37,848 nucleotides of DNA from NCBI GenBank assembly GCA_900770925.1, contig CAAGLY010000037.1, positions 1 through 37,848 of the forward strand, in the 5' to 3' direction. This DNA comes from Bacilli bacterium. Its GTDB lineage: Bacteria > Bacillota_I > Bacilli_A > RFN20 > CAG-288. The position numbers were made by a program, and so were the translations under genes. The notes under the pieces are model-generated. The model searched no databases and was not told the DNA's origin. It saw nothing but the letters and a program-made list of their open reading frames with translations. Positions 8,480-15,825 of the stretch are shown here, one piece after another; position 1 is the stretch's first letter; each line of letters begins with the position of its first letter.

Positions 8480-8509
8480 ATTATAGTCTAGAAAGCCCTC
8501 TCCTTTCAA
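8480..8509 (-). promoter_or_regulatory. Promoter of the jetABC operon
   Basis: Read on the minus strand: TTGAAA (8509-8504), an 18-bp spacer and a perfect TATAAT (8485-8480), with the start near 8473. This strong consensus implies that jetABC is expressed rather than silent. Confidence 0.75.
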
Positions 8510-8585
8510 TAATTCTATATAAGGTTTTTCTTCTATATTAAATTAAGAAGACAGGAAAAACCCGTTATCCTTTTCTTTCTCTCCT

Positions 8586-8594
8586 TGGTATACT
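8586..8594 (+). promoter_or_regulatory. Extended -10 promoter of an apparently leaderless gene
   Basis: TGG-TATACT is an extended -10 ending 8 nt before the ATG at 8603, which places transcription initiation at or 1-2 nt before the start codon. No Shine-Dalgarno lies upstream (the sequence there is pyrimidine-rich) and no good -35 is seen. Most other genes in the window have a clear SD. Confidence 0.5.
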
Positions 8595-8602
8595 ATACAC
8601 TG

Positions 8603-10171
8603 ATGAAAAAACAGACCTATTACACACAATTTGCAACTCACCGCCAGTCAAAGAAAACCGCCCTTTTCTATCAGGGGAAAAGTCTTTCCTATAGCGAGCT
8701 CTATCAGAAAACAGAGAGCCAGGCAAAAGTCCTTTATAACGAAGGAATCAACCGGAAATCCTCTGTGACAAGGATTTCGGACTTCTATCCGGAGAGTATC
8801 ATTACTCTCCTTGCCCTTTTGAAAATCGGAGCTGTCATTACCGTTCTCTCTAGCCATCTTCCTCCTAAGGCCTATCAGAAAAGGAGGAAGGATAAAAGCG
8901 AAAGTGTTCTTTTCCTTCAGGATCGTCTTTATCAGAGCTATCTTCCTGTTTTAAAAGACAAGTCTTCTGCCGTTGTCCTTCTCTCTCCCAAGAAGAATCT
9001 TCCTCTTAAAAAAAGAAGAGAATACGTAAAGGAAAACAAGGCAAGCCTAGAGCTGGCAAAGAAGGACGGATTTGCCGATTCTGTCTTTGTCTTCCCTTCC
9101 CATAAGAAGAGGCAGGAAGTCCCTCTCTTCACCAATGAGAAGAAGGAAGTGCTGATCTTCCATTCCTTAGGGGACCTAAGGCATGGAAAGACTCTCTCCT
9201 TCTCAAACGAAATCAGGGACACGACCTGCGTGTCCTTCCTTCAGGGAGTCTCTTCCGATGCAAGGAAAGGCATCATCCTTCCTCTTATGCCTCTTGAGAG
9301 CGCAGGAGGTACTCTATCCGGAATCCTGACTCCTCTCTCCTTAGGAAGGAGCATCAATATTGTCAATAAAGGAAAAGTCGAGAACGCCTTATATTGGGTC
9401 AAGAAGAAAAAAGCAGACACCTTGATTAGGCTTCCCTATAGGTACCAGGCAAGGGTGGCGAATAGCACTCCTGCAAGGAAGAAAAAAATCAAAAGTGTCA
9501 TCCTCACTCTGGAAAAGCCTTCTTTCCGGCAGAGCAGGGAAAACCTGCCTTACACCTTAAAGCAGGCCTTCTGGTGCAATGAGGCAGGCGGCTTCCTCCT
9601 TGGCGGATCAATCCAGAATGATCTTACCCCTGACTTAGGTATCCCTCTCTCTCCTTTTTCCATTAAGCTATTGCCTTTAAAAGGAACATCCCCAGTAGAG
9701 GACGGAGAAGAAGGAAGACTAGCTTTCACCCTTCCTAACGGATTCCTAGGTTACAAGGAAGAGGACATCTGCAAGGATACGATTCTGTTTGAAGGCGTTT
9801 CCTACTTCATCAGGGACGATATCCTGATCTATAAAGACGGACACTATCTCTTCTCACGGAGAAGGAAGAACATCACCCGATACCACGGCTATCCTGTCTA
9901 TCTTGATTCTATCGTGAATCTCTCCTTATCTCTTCCCGGAGTCATCTCAGCCAAAGTCTTCTTCGACCGGAGCGTAAACCACACGCCTTACCTTCACCTC
10001 TACATTGAGAACCGGGACCGTCCGGATGAGGTCCTCTTCAAGGAACTGAGAGAAAGATTCGAAAACAGCAGGATGACCTACTCGATTCCTAAGCGGATCT
10101 CCATCTACCCGAAATTCCCCCGCAACTATAAAGGCGAGATTGATACAAAAGCACTCTGCCAGTTCCTGTAG
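8603..10171 (+). CDS. Divergent ANL-superfamily adenylate-forming (acyl/AMP-ligase-like) protein
   Basis: A 522-aa protein with the overall layout of AMP-binding acyl-CoA/acyl-ACP ligases. The N-terminal start is typical (QFATHRQSKKTALFYQGKSLSYSELY). The A7/A8 region survives as YFIRDDILIYKDGHYLFSRR, then KNITRYHGYPVYLDS, and the C-terminal A10-like PRNYKGEID keeps the catalytic-type lysine. The P-loop that normally reads STSGTTGxPK is instead FHSLGDLRHGKTLSF (about 190-205), and the A5 region is poorly conserved. It may use an unusual substrate or be inactive. ATG 8603 is chosen over an in-frame TTG at 8585 because the latter lies upstream of the likely transcription start. It is monocistronic, ends at a strong terminator and is divergent from jetABC. 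Substrate unknown. Confidence 0.7.
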   Translation: MKKQTYYTQFATHRQSKKTALFYQGKSLSYSELYQKTESQAKVLYNEGINRKSSVTRISDFYPESIITLLALLKIGAVITVLSSHLPPKAYQKRRKDKSESVLFLQDRLYQSYLPVLKDKSSAVVLLSPKKNLPLKKRREYVKENKASLELAKKDGFADSVFVFPSHKKRQEVPLFTNEKKEVLIFHSLGDLRHGKTLSFSNEIRDTTCVSFLQGVSSDARKGIILPLMPLESAGGTLSGILTPLSLGRSINIVNKGKVENALYWVKKKKADTLIRLPYRYQARVANSTPARKKKIKSVILTLEKPSFRQSRENLPYTLKQAFWCNEAGGFLLGGSIQNDLTPDLGIPLSPFSIKLLPLKGTSPVEDGEEGRLAFTLPNGFLGYKEEDICKDTILFEGVSYFIRDDILIYKDGHYLFSRRRKNITRYHGYPVYLDSIVNLSLSLPGVISAKVFFDRSVNHTPYLHLYIENRDRPDEVLFKELRERFENSRMTYSIPKRISIYPKFPRNYKGEIDTKALCQFL

Positions 10172-10183
10172 ACAAAGCAAAGG

Positions 10184-10210
10184 CCGACTAGAATCCCTAG
10201 TCGGTTTTTT
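10184..10210 (+). terminator. Intrinsic terminator of the ligase-like gene
   Basis: CCGACTAG (10184-10191) pairs with CTAGTCGG (10197-10204) around a 5-nt loop and is followed by TTTTTT. Confidence 0.9.
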
Positions 10211-10269
10211 CAATTTCCGATTGTTCCTAACTTATTCGTCTTTGCTGTTGACAATCTTAATAGGAGCAA

Positions 10270-10404
10270 TCATTCCCTGCTGATTAAAGGAATCAATGCG
10301 ACAGTAAAGAAGAAGGAAACAAAGACAATATCGAGAATGAGCGTAATCGAATGATAGCAGAAGCTTTTCCTATAGAAGCCAAGAATCCATCTGTCAATAG
10401 GTCG
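10270..10404 (-). pseudogene. Possible membrane-protein fragment in a decayed region
   Basis: The minus-strand frame ending at the TGA at 10270-10272 encodes RPIDRWILGFYRKSF, then a hydrophobic helix (ITLILDIVFVSFFFTVALIP). There is no start codon with an SD. Short open pieces upstream on the same strand (to about 10520) are broken by stops. I read it as the eroded end of a membrane protein of unknown family. The rest of 10211-10590 shows nothing else supportable. Confidence 0.2.
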
Positions 10405-10598
10405 GTGAGAATGATGTCTTCTCCTTTCAGCAGTTATCAAAACTACCGGCTAAGACAGTAAGCTTTCTCTTCTCGTCTCCGCATCTCTGAATCAGATATT
10501 CATCATTAGTAACGGCTATTCCAGAGTCCTAATCGGATAAACACTAAAAAGCTTAAAAGACAGCTATTTGAAACAAGACATTCTCCACAATAGATATT

Positions 10599-10894
10599 TT
10601 AAAGATACAATGATTGCTTAAAGATACAATTCTTATTAATAATTAGATAATGGCTGTTTTTCCTATTCCAAAATATCTTATCTTCTTTTCCATTGTCAAT
10701 CACAAGGAAGCTGCCTTTACTACCGATTTCTATTCTCTTCAGATCAGAATGAACAGACGAGAGAACAGCAGATGTACGTTTACTTTCAATATTCTGTATC
10801 ACAATCGTTGAGGAATCAAAGGCAAGAAAAAGGCTGAATCAGGACAAGCAGGACAGAAAGAAGCACAAAGAGAAAGCAAACTATAAAGAAACAT
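10599..10894 (-). pseudogene. Frameshifted small exported protein gene
   Basis: On the minus strand an ATG at 10894 opens MFLYSLLSLCASFCPACPDS, a plausible signal peptide, but that frame stops about 30 codons later. The adjacent frame is then open from the T-run near 10828 to the TAA at 10599 (LAFDSSTIVIQNIESK ... KGSFLVIDNGKEDKIF). Joining them at the TTTTT run gives a protein of roughly 95 aa with signal peptide and mature part. This looks like a one-base indel in a homopolymer, either a true pseudogene or a sequencing error. No SD is seen before the ATG. Family not recognised. Confidence 0.35.
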
Positions 10895-10928
10895 TTTTAT
10901 AATTAGTCAGTATACTCTTTTTTACATA

Positions 10929-10956
10929 TTGCACTTTTAGAAATCTTTGATATATT
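10929..10956 (+). promoter_or_regulatory. Promoter of the lipoprotein gene at 11076
   Basis: TTGCAC (10929-10934), a 16-bp spacer and TATATT (10951-10956) preceded by TGA, making an extended -10. The start near 10963 would leave a leader of about 113 nt before the ATG. Confidence 0.4.
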
Positions 10957-11075
10957 CAAGGTACAGCAATACACCATAGGTATTATACAGGTGGGTGGTT
11001 CAGTCAAATAAGTCTAGGCTGAAGAAATACCATCAAAGAAGGCAGACATGCTTGAATAGGAGGGTTAAGCAAAAG

Positions 11076-11558
11076 ATGAAAAGCATGACGAAATTTAAAG
11101 CAGCTATTCTTATTCTTCCTTTCCTTGCTTCCTGCAATAAGGCAACAATCAGTTCATCCAAGAGGAGTGCAGATTCCTGTTCTTTTGATTATGTCTTAGA
11201 AAAAGAAGCCGAAATCAACAAATACACAGCAATCGAAAGTCAGGGTCTTTCAAAGGATAGGACAGATAAGATCATCGATTTAGACTATTCCATCCGGACA
11301 ACATCAGAATTCGCAAAGACAGAGACTAGCGATGGAACTTACGCAATCAAATCCTATTGCTTTGTTCTGTCCTCAAAAGACAGCAAAGAAAGAAGATATC
11401 TTGAGATTGGCCAGACGAACCTTATCCGTGACAATACTGATTCTAAGTTCAATTACACTTTCTCAAGGAGTAACGAAGCTGAAAAGCTATTTGACAGCAT
11501 AAAGCCAACCCTTGATAAACTGATTGAGTCGGCAAGTAAGATAACAATTGGAAATTAA
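11076..11558 (+). CDS. Putative lipoprotein
   Basis: A 160-aa product starting MKSMTKFKAAILILPFLASC: a positively charged n-region, a hydrophobic core and lipobox LASC (Cys20) indicate lipoprotein export. The mature part is Ser/Lys/Asp-rich and short, with no domain I recognise. The frame is open further upstream to a GTG at 10995. ATG 11076 is preferred because the signal peptide must be N-terminal and AGGAGGG (11058-11064) lies 11 nt upstream; ATG 11085 is an alternative. Monocistronic, with a promoter at about 10929-10956 and a terminator at 11572. Probably an envelope protein of unknown role. Confidence 0.7.
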   Translation: MKSMTKFKAAILILPFLASCNKATISSSKRSADSCSFDYVLEKEAEINKYTAIESQGLSKDRTDKIIDLDYSIRTTSEFAKTETSDGTYAIKSYCFVLSSKDSKERRYLEIGQTNLIRDNTDSKFNYTFSRSNEAEKLFDSIKPTLDKLIESASKITIGN

Positions 11559-11571
11559 AACAGATTAAAAT

Positions 11572-11600
11572 GGCTGCCTTGATGGCAGCCCTTTTCGCTT
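11572..11600. terminator. Terminator between convergent genes
   Basis: GGCTGCC (11572-11578) pairs with GGCAGCC (11584-11590) around a 5-nt loop, followed on the plus strand by CTTTTCGCTTTC. The minus side has ATTTTAAT, so it can also end the ftsK-plsC operon. Confidence 0.8.
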
Positions 11601-11604
11601 TCTT

Positions 11605-12420
11605 TTAGGACTTCTTCGTTACCTTATTGTAATGAAGGACTTTCTTGAGTTTCTTATCGGAATAATGGTTGAGGTCTTTGACAAGCTGAGGATCTTTTTT
11701 CTTCCTCTCCTCTAAGGCAGCAAAGGTCTCTTCCTGGACACGGATAGCAATCTCCTGATTTGTCCTCTCGTTATATTCTTCCGGATAAATCGGTTTAAGA
11801 TAACGGACCTGAATAGGATACTTATGATAATGGTAATGCTGGTTGAAAACACGTTCCGGGAAATACCTGGCAACAGGACAGATCGGTATCTGGCTGTGGC
11901 TAGCAATCTTAAAGGTTCCGGCATGATAAGGAGCTAATCTGAATTCCGGTCCCTGGCTTCTCGTTCCTTCCGGGAACACGAAGTAGGAGAGTTCTTTTTC
12001 CTTGGCTAACTGATCCTTAATGGCACGGAACGCCTTAACCTCGCTCCGTAAATCATTCCGGTCGATAAACGTTGATCCAAGGTAATCGACAATCCAGCCA
12101 AAGAAAGGCCTCTTCCTAACCTCCTTCTTAGAGAGGAAGGCGATCGGACGGTCAATCACACAGAGTGCAGCCCTAGGATCAAAGTCAGAGACATGATTAC
12201 AGGTAAAAAGAACCTGTCCTTTAGGAAGGTTTTCCTTTCCCTCTTCGTAAAAGACAGCATGAAAACCGCGTTTATTTGCCTTTGCTGCACAGTTAATGAC
12301 ATCATTGAAGCACTCGATCTGAGACTTATCCCCAGGATTCTTGTGATGCTTCTTTCCCCGATGGGCTAAAGGACCAAGCACCGGATAAAGACTTAAGGCA
12401 AGACGTACCCACTTCCTCAT
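11605..12420 (-). CDS. plsC: 1-acyl-sn-glycerol-3-phosphate acyltransferase (PlsC family)
   Basis: A 271-aa acyltransferase that would convert lysophosphatidic acid to phosphatidic acid at the membrane. Block I is NHVSDFD (the H-x4-D catalytic motif, residues about 85-92) and block III is FPEGTRS (about 158-164). Block II (around FIDRND) and block IV (IPICPVA) are recognisable. An N-terminal hydrophobic stretch (LALSLYPVLGPLA) may anchor it. The Lys-rich C-terminus is ordinary. It is the last gene of the ftsK operon; its ATG overlaps the pulA stop (ATGA), with AGGAGG upstream. Confidence 0.88.
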   Translation of the reverse strand: MRKWVRLALSLYPVLGPLAHRGKKHHKNPGDKSQIECFNDVINCAAKANKRGFHAVFYEEGKENLPKGQVLFTCNHVSDFDPRAALCVIDRPIAFLSKKEVRKRPFFGWIVDYLGSTFIDRNDLRSEVKAFRAIKDQLAKEKELSYFVFPEGTRSQGPEFRLAPYHAGTFKIASHSQIPICPVARYFPERVFNQHYHYHKYPIQVRYLKPIYPEEYNERTNQEIAIRVQEETFAALEERKKKDPQLVKDLNHYSDKKLKKVLHYNKVTKKS

Positions 12421-14582
12421 TTTATTTCCTCCTCTAACAATCTTCCGTTCACTTTCGGCTTATAGAACCTATTGACTGAGCAACCGGAAAGAATGGCAAG
12501 ATGCACCCTGAAACGGCTGCTTGAGACATCTCCGGTATCATTGAAGACAATCCTGACATCTTCCGGGAAATCATACCTGATGGTTTCTTTTGTCGGATTG
12601 AAAATCAGATAGAAGTCAAAGTTCTTCCTTGAATAATTGATTTTCAGGGCTCCGGAAGGAAGATCCTCGAAGGTAACATGATGATTCAGTTCATCATATT
12701 CCTTTCCGGATAAAGAAATGAATTTCTTCTTCCTCTTGATTCCATCCTGAAGGAAGCTAATCCTATCCTTTCTTTTCTCTGCTAAAGCATAATCGAATCC
12801 GTTGATCTTATCTCCCGCGTTATAGGTATTGAAGACAAAGGATTTCGATTTACCGACTTCCTGTCCTTCGGAGAAGAATGGAATGCCAAGGGCAAAGAGG
12901 AGTGAAAGGTTGATCCTCTTGATCCGTTTCCTGACCTCATCCTCATTCGCTTCCGGAATCGCAATCCGGATCTTATCATAAAGACAGGCATCATCATGGC
13001 ATTGGACATAATTGACTGACTGTGTGAAAGAGGAAAAGAGAGGAGCAAAAGCAAGAGGAACACAGGAGCCGAGCCTGACATGCTTAAATCCGTCCCGGTA
13101 ATTCGTATCTCCTAAGAGGTATCCTTTGACACAGAGTTCCGAGGAATTGCTCTTTCCTTTGGCTACGTCACGGAAACGGTCATTGAAGAATCCGCAGAAA
13201 GGAATCTTCGATGCATTATTCCTGCAGGATTTTTCACTCCCCGGGAGGTTGGTATAAAGATCCCATCCCTCTCCGTAGAACCTGATATCTTTTTTCCTGC
13301 TCTTTGCCCTATCGTAACATTCCTTAATGGTACCAATGTCCCTGATTCCCCTTAAATCGAAGCGGAATCCGTCCACATCGAAATATTCAATCCAATGCCG
13401 GATAGAATCCTTAATCAGCTTCTTCCTCCTATAGTTCCGGGTTTCTAAATCGTTTCCGCACCCGGTTCCGTTAGACAGAGTATCATCCTGATTCAGGCGG
13501 AAGTAGTAGCCAGGGCAGAGAATCCCAAGCGAATTAAAGTCCTGAGAAAAGACATGGTTATAGACGACATCGAGGTTGACACGGATTCCTCTTTCGTGGA
13601 AAGAGGAAATCAGTTCCTTAAGTTCTCTGTTCCGGCAATAAGGATCATTAGAATCACTGGAGTAGGAGCCTTCCGGAGCAAAGAAGGACTCCGGATCATA
13701 TCCCCAGTTATACTGGTCAAAGACCGCTTCGTCATTGACCGTCTGAAAATCCCTGACCGGCCTTAGCTGGACATGGGTAAAGCCGTAACTGACAAGATAA
13801 TCCCTTCCGATAGGAAACCCGCTCTTTGTTTTCTCTTTTGGGCGGGAAAGAGCAGAGAACGTTCCTCTGTCCTTCCTCTTGGTCAGGGATGTCCTGTCCC
13901 GGACATTCGCTTCGTAGATAATGGCATAGGTCGGTCCTTTAAAGGCGGGCAGTTTATCCTCGTTATCCGGAATGGATTTAATCTTATTCCTATCGATAAC
14001 ATAGCCAAGGCGGCTATTGGCACAGAGAGAAAAAGCATAGGGATCAACAACACGGGAGATGTTTCCGAAGATTTCCGCTTCATAAAGATATCCGCAGCCG
14101 TCATAGTTTCCCTCTAAGGTCAGTTCATAAATTCCTTTTTTGATATCCTGTTTCCTGACAAAGCTCTGCCACTGGCCTTTGAACAGGAGAATAAGATTCC
14201 TCGATGCGGCAAAAGGAGAGAAGACACGGAAGGTCGTGCTCTTCTTGGAGTAGATAGCACCTAACTCCCCATCATAGCGGAACTTTTCCTCAAAGGCCTT
14301 TGTCCGGGCAAGATAGGAGATATTGATGGAGACAAAAAAATTGTTCGGAGTCAGGATTTCATACCGTTTTCCGGGAACAAAGCAGAATCCGGAGGGAAGA
14401 TTAAGGTTATAGATAAAAGCCGAATTGGATTCTGACCGGGAGACCGGTTTAAGGAGGCATTCGAATTTACCAGAGACATAAAGGCGGAACGAAGTCAGGA
14501 CCGTGGAAGTGAAACGCTTAGCGACATAGACTTCAAGCTTCTGGTTATTGACGGCCTTGCAATAGAGGAACTGTTTATCCAT
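12417..14582 (-). CDS. pulA: Type I pullulanase (GH13), intracellular
   Basis: A 721-aa alpha-1,6-debranching enzyme acting on pullulan, branched maltodextrin or glycogen. An N-terminal domain and a CBM48-like domain (about 105-200) precede the GH13 barrel. The type I marker YNWGYDP is at 291-297. Other barrel motifs are DVVYNH (338-343), GFRFDLR with nucleophile Asp409, YGEGWD with acid/base Glu438, and VQCHDD with the third acid Asp530. A beta-sandwich follows. There is no signal peptide, so it should be cytoplasmic. Its start lies inside the upstream M16 gene (8-nt overlap) with AAAGGA about 8 nt upstream. Placement with cell-division and lipid genes rather than a sugar cluster is odd. Confidence 0.92.
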   Translation of the reverse strand: MDKQFLYCKAVNNQKLEVYVAKRFTSTVLTSFRLYVSGKFECLLKPVSRSESNSAFIYNLNLPSGFCFVPGKRYEILTPNNFFVSINISYLARTKAFEEKFRYDGELGAIYSKKSTTFRVFSPFAASRNLILLFKGQWQSFVRKQDIKKGIYELTLEGNYDGCGYLYEAEIFGNISRVVDPYAFSLCANSRLGYVIDRNKIKSIPDNEDKLPAFKGPTYAIIYEANVRDRTSLTKRKDRGTFSALSRPKEKTKSGFPIGRDYLVSYGFTHVQLRPVRDFQTVNDEAVFDQYNWGYDPESFFAPEGSYSSDSNDPYCRNRELKELISSFHERGIRVNLDVVYNHVFSQDFNSLGILCPGYYFRLNQDDTLSNGTGCGNDLETRNYRRKKLIKDSIRHWIEYFDVDGFRFDLRGIRDIGTIKECYDRAKSRKKDIRFYGEGWDLYTNLPGSEKSCRNNASKIPFCGFFNDRFRDVAKGKSNSSELCVKGYLLGDTNYRDGFKHVRLGSCVPLAFAPLFSSFTQSVNYVQCHDDACLYDKIRIAIPEANEDEVRKRIKRINLSLLFALGIPFFSEGQEVGKSKSFVFNTYNAGDKINGFDYALAEKRKDRISFLQDGIKRKKKFISLSGKEYDELNHHVTFEDLPSGALKINYSRKNFDFYLIFNPTKETIRYDFPEDVRIVFNDTGDVSSSRFRVHLAILSGCSVNRFYKPKVNGRLLEEEIK

Positions 14583-15825
14583 TGTGTTTTCCTTTGAGAA
14601 TGAAGGCGCACTTCCTGAAAGAGGAGATATCCTCTCCGAAGCGCCGGTATCCGGAATAGCTTTCTTTGTCGGTCAGAGAAATCAAAGTCGTATAAGGAAT
14701 GTGGTTCGGGAAGTTACGGGCAAAGCCTAAGATGACTTCGTTAGGAAGAGCAAGGCTGCGCCTAGACTGAGCCTTATATTCCCTCTTAATCAGAGAGAAC
14801 TCGTCTTTCCTGATTCGGTTATCAAGCTTTGAATAATACTGATCAAGGAAATCAAGAACCGGCTTTTCATCCACTACGCGCCTATTTAAGCTGACATAAG
14901 CATCTTCTCCGCCTTGACAGAAATGGGCAGATAACAGGTCCGCCTGTTTCTCATTGAGGTTCTCAATAAGATGAGGAGATAAGAAGAAATTCTTCCTCCT
15001 CAGTTCATACTTCGGGAACAGCCCCCTTCCGTAATGCTCATAGAGGTCCTTACGGGGCGGGAATTTGAACCCATAGCTTAGATAAGTGCCGATTCCGGAG
15101 AAAGATTCCTCACTTAAGCGGGCAACGACATTGTCCTCTTTCCCTGTCTTTGCTTTCTTTTCCCAGATGGTCAGATCCGGCGGATAGACAATATCCTCAA
15201 GTGCCTTGATCCTATCCGATGGTTTCTCATCCGAAGAGATAAAGACAACCCTGTTCTTAGGAACATAATAGGATTCGATGAACCGACGGAGAGAAGAAGC
15301 ATGGATGGAAATAAGGTCATCGCTTTTCGGAAGCAGGCTATCTTTAAGCGGAGAGGAGAAATACCTCTTGCTCAGCCTCTTTTCTTCCGCAATATTCTCT
15401 GGTTTCTCTTCCTTGTTCTTCAGCCTAGGAAGCAGCTCTTTCTTCCTCTCCTCAAGCTCTTCCTCTTTAAAGTCACGGGTGACAATCCGGTTCCTAAGCC
15501 TTTTGATCCCTTCATAGACATTTTCAAGGGAATCAAGCGAGTAGTAGGTATAGGAGTAGTCGATCTTGCTATTGCCGACAATGCCTCTGCTGCTCAGAGC
15601 ATCCTTAAAGGATTTGCTCCTGATCCTCTCTTTGGCAAGATAGGCAGTTCCTTTATTCCTCTTTGCACCGTTGACTTCCCTGACATTCGAAAGGTTTCCT
15701 TTTCCGACATAGACACCGGCTGATTTCAGCTTTGTCTTTCTCGGAATCAGGATCAGCGTGATTCCGTTATCGAGCTTTTCTTCATAGTAAGGACAGTTAA
15801 GACGTCCGAAATCATTCTTGATCAT
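14575..15825 (-). CDS. M16 peptidase-like protein (YmfH-type), zinc site lost
   Basis: A 416-aa homologue of the M16B protein that follows spoIIIE and ymfF in Bacillus (YmfH). The layout fits: KLDNGITLILIPRK at the N-terminus, the M16 inverted-motif region (about 57-70), then the DFKEEELEERKKELLPRL helix and SYYVPKNRVVFISSD. Where active members read HFLEH, this protein has AYLAKE, so the two zinc histidines and catalytic Glu are absent. It should be a non-catalytic scaffold or chaperone-like subunit, if functional. The ATG overlaps the previous stop by one base (TAATG), with AAGGAGG upstream. It is co-transcribed with ftsK and a second M16-like gene. Confidence 0.78.
   Translation of the reverse strand: MIKNDFGRLNCPYYEEKLDNGITLILIPRKTKLKSAGVYVGKGNLSNVREVNGAKRNKGTAYLAKERIRSKSFKDALSSRGIVGNSKIDYSYTYYSLDSLENVYEGIKRLRNRIVTRDFKEEELEERKKELLPRLKNKEEKPENIAEEKRLSKRYFSSPLKDSLLPKSDDLISIHASSLRRFIESYYVPKNRVVFISSDEKPSDRIKALEDIVYPPDLTIWEKKAKTGKEDNVVARLSEESFSGIGTYLSYGFKFPPRKDLYEHYGRGLFPKYELRRKNFFLSPHLIENLNEKQADLLSAHFCQGGEDAYVSLNRRVVDEKPVLDFLDQYYSKLDNRIRKDEFSLIKREYKAQSRRSLALPNEVILGFARNFPNHIPYTTLISLTDKESYSGYRRFGEDISSFRKCAFILKGKHNG

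Noticed and set aside
8585..8602. TTG 8585 as start of the ligase-like gene
   Set aside because: It lies upstream of the likely transcription start and overlaps the edge of the -10 region; the ATG at 8603 is better.
10995..11075. GTG 10995 as start of the lipoprotein
   Set aside because: It would put 27 charged residues before the signal peptide; ATG 11076 has a good SD.
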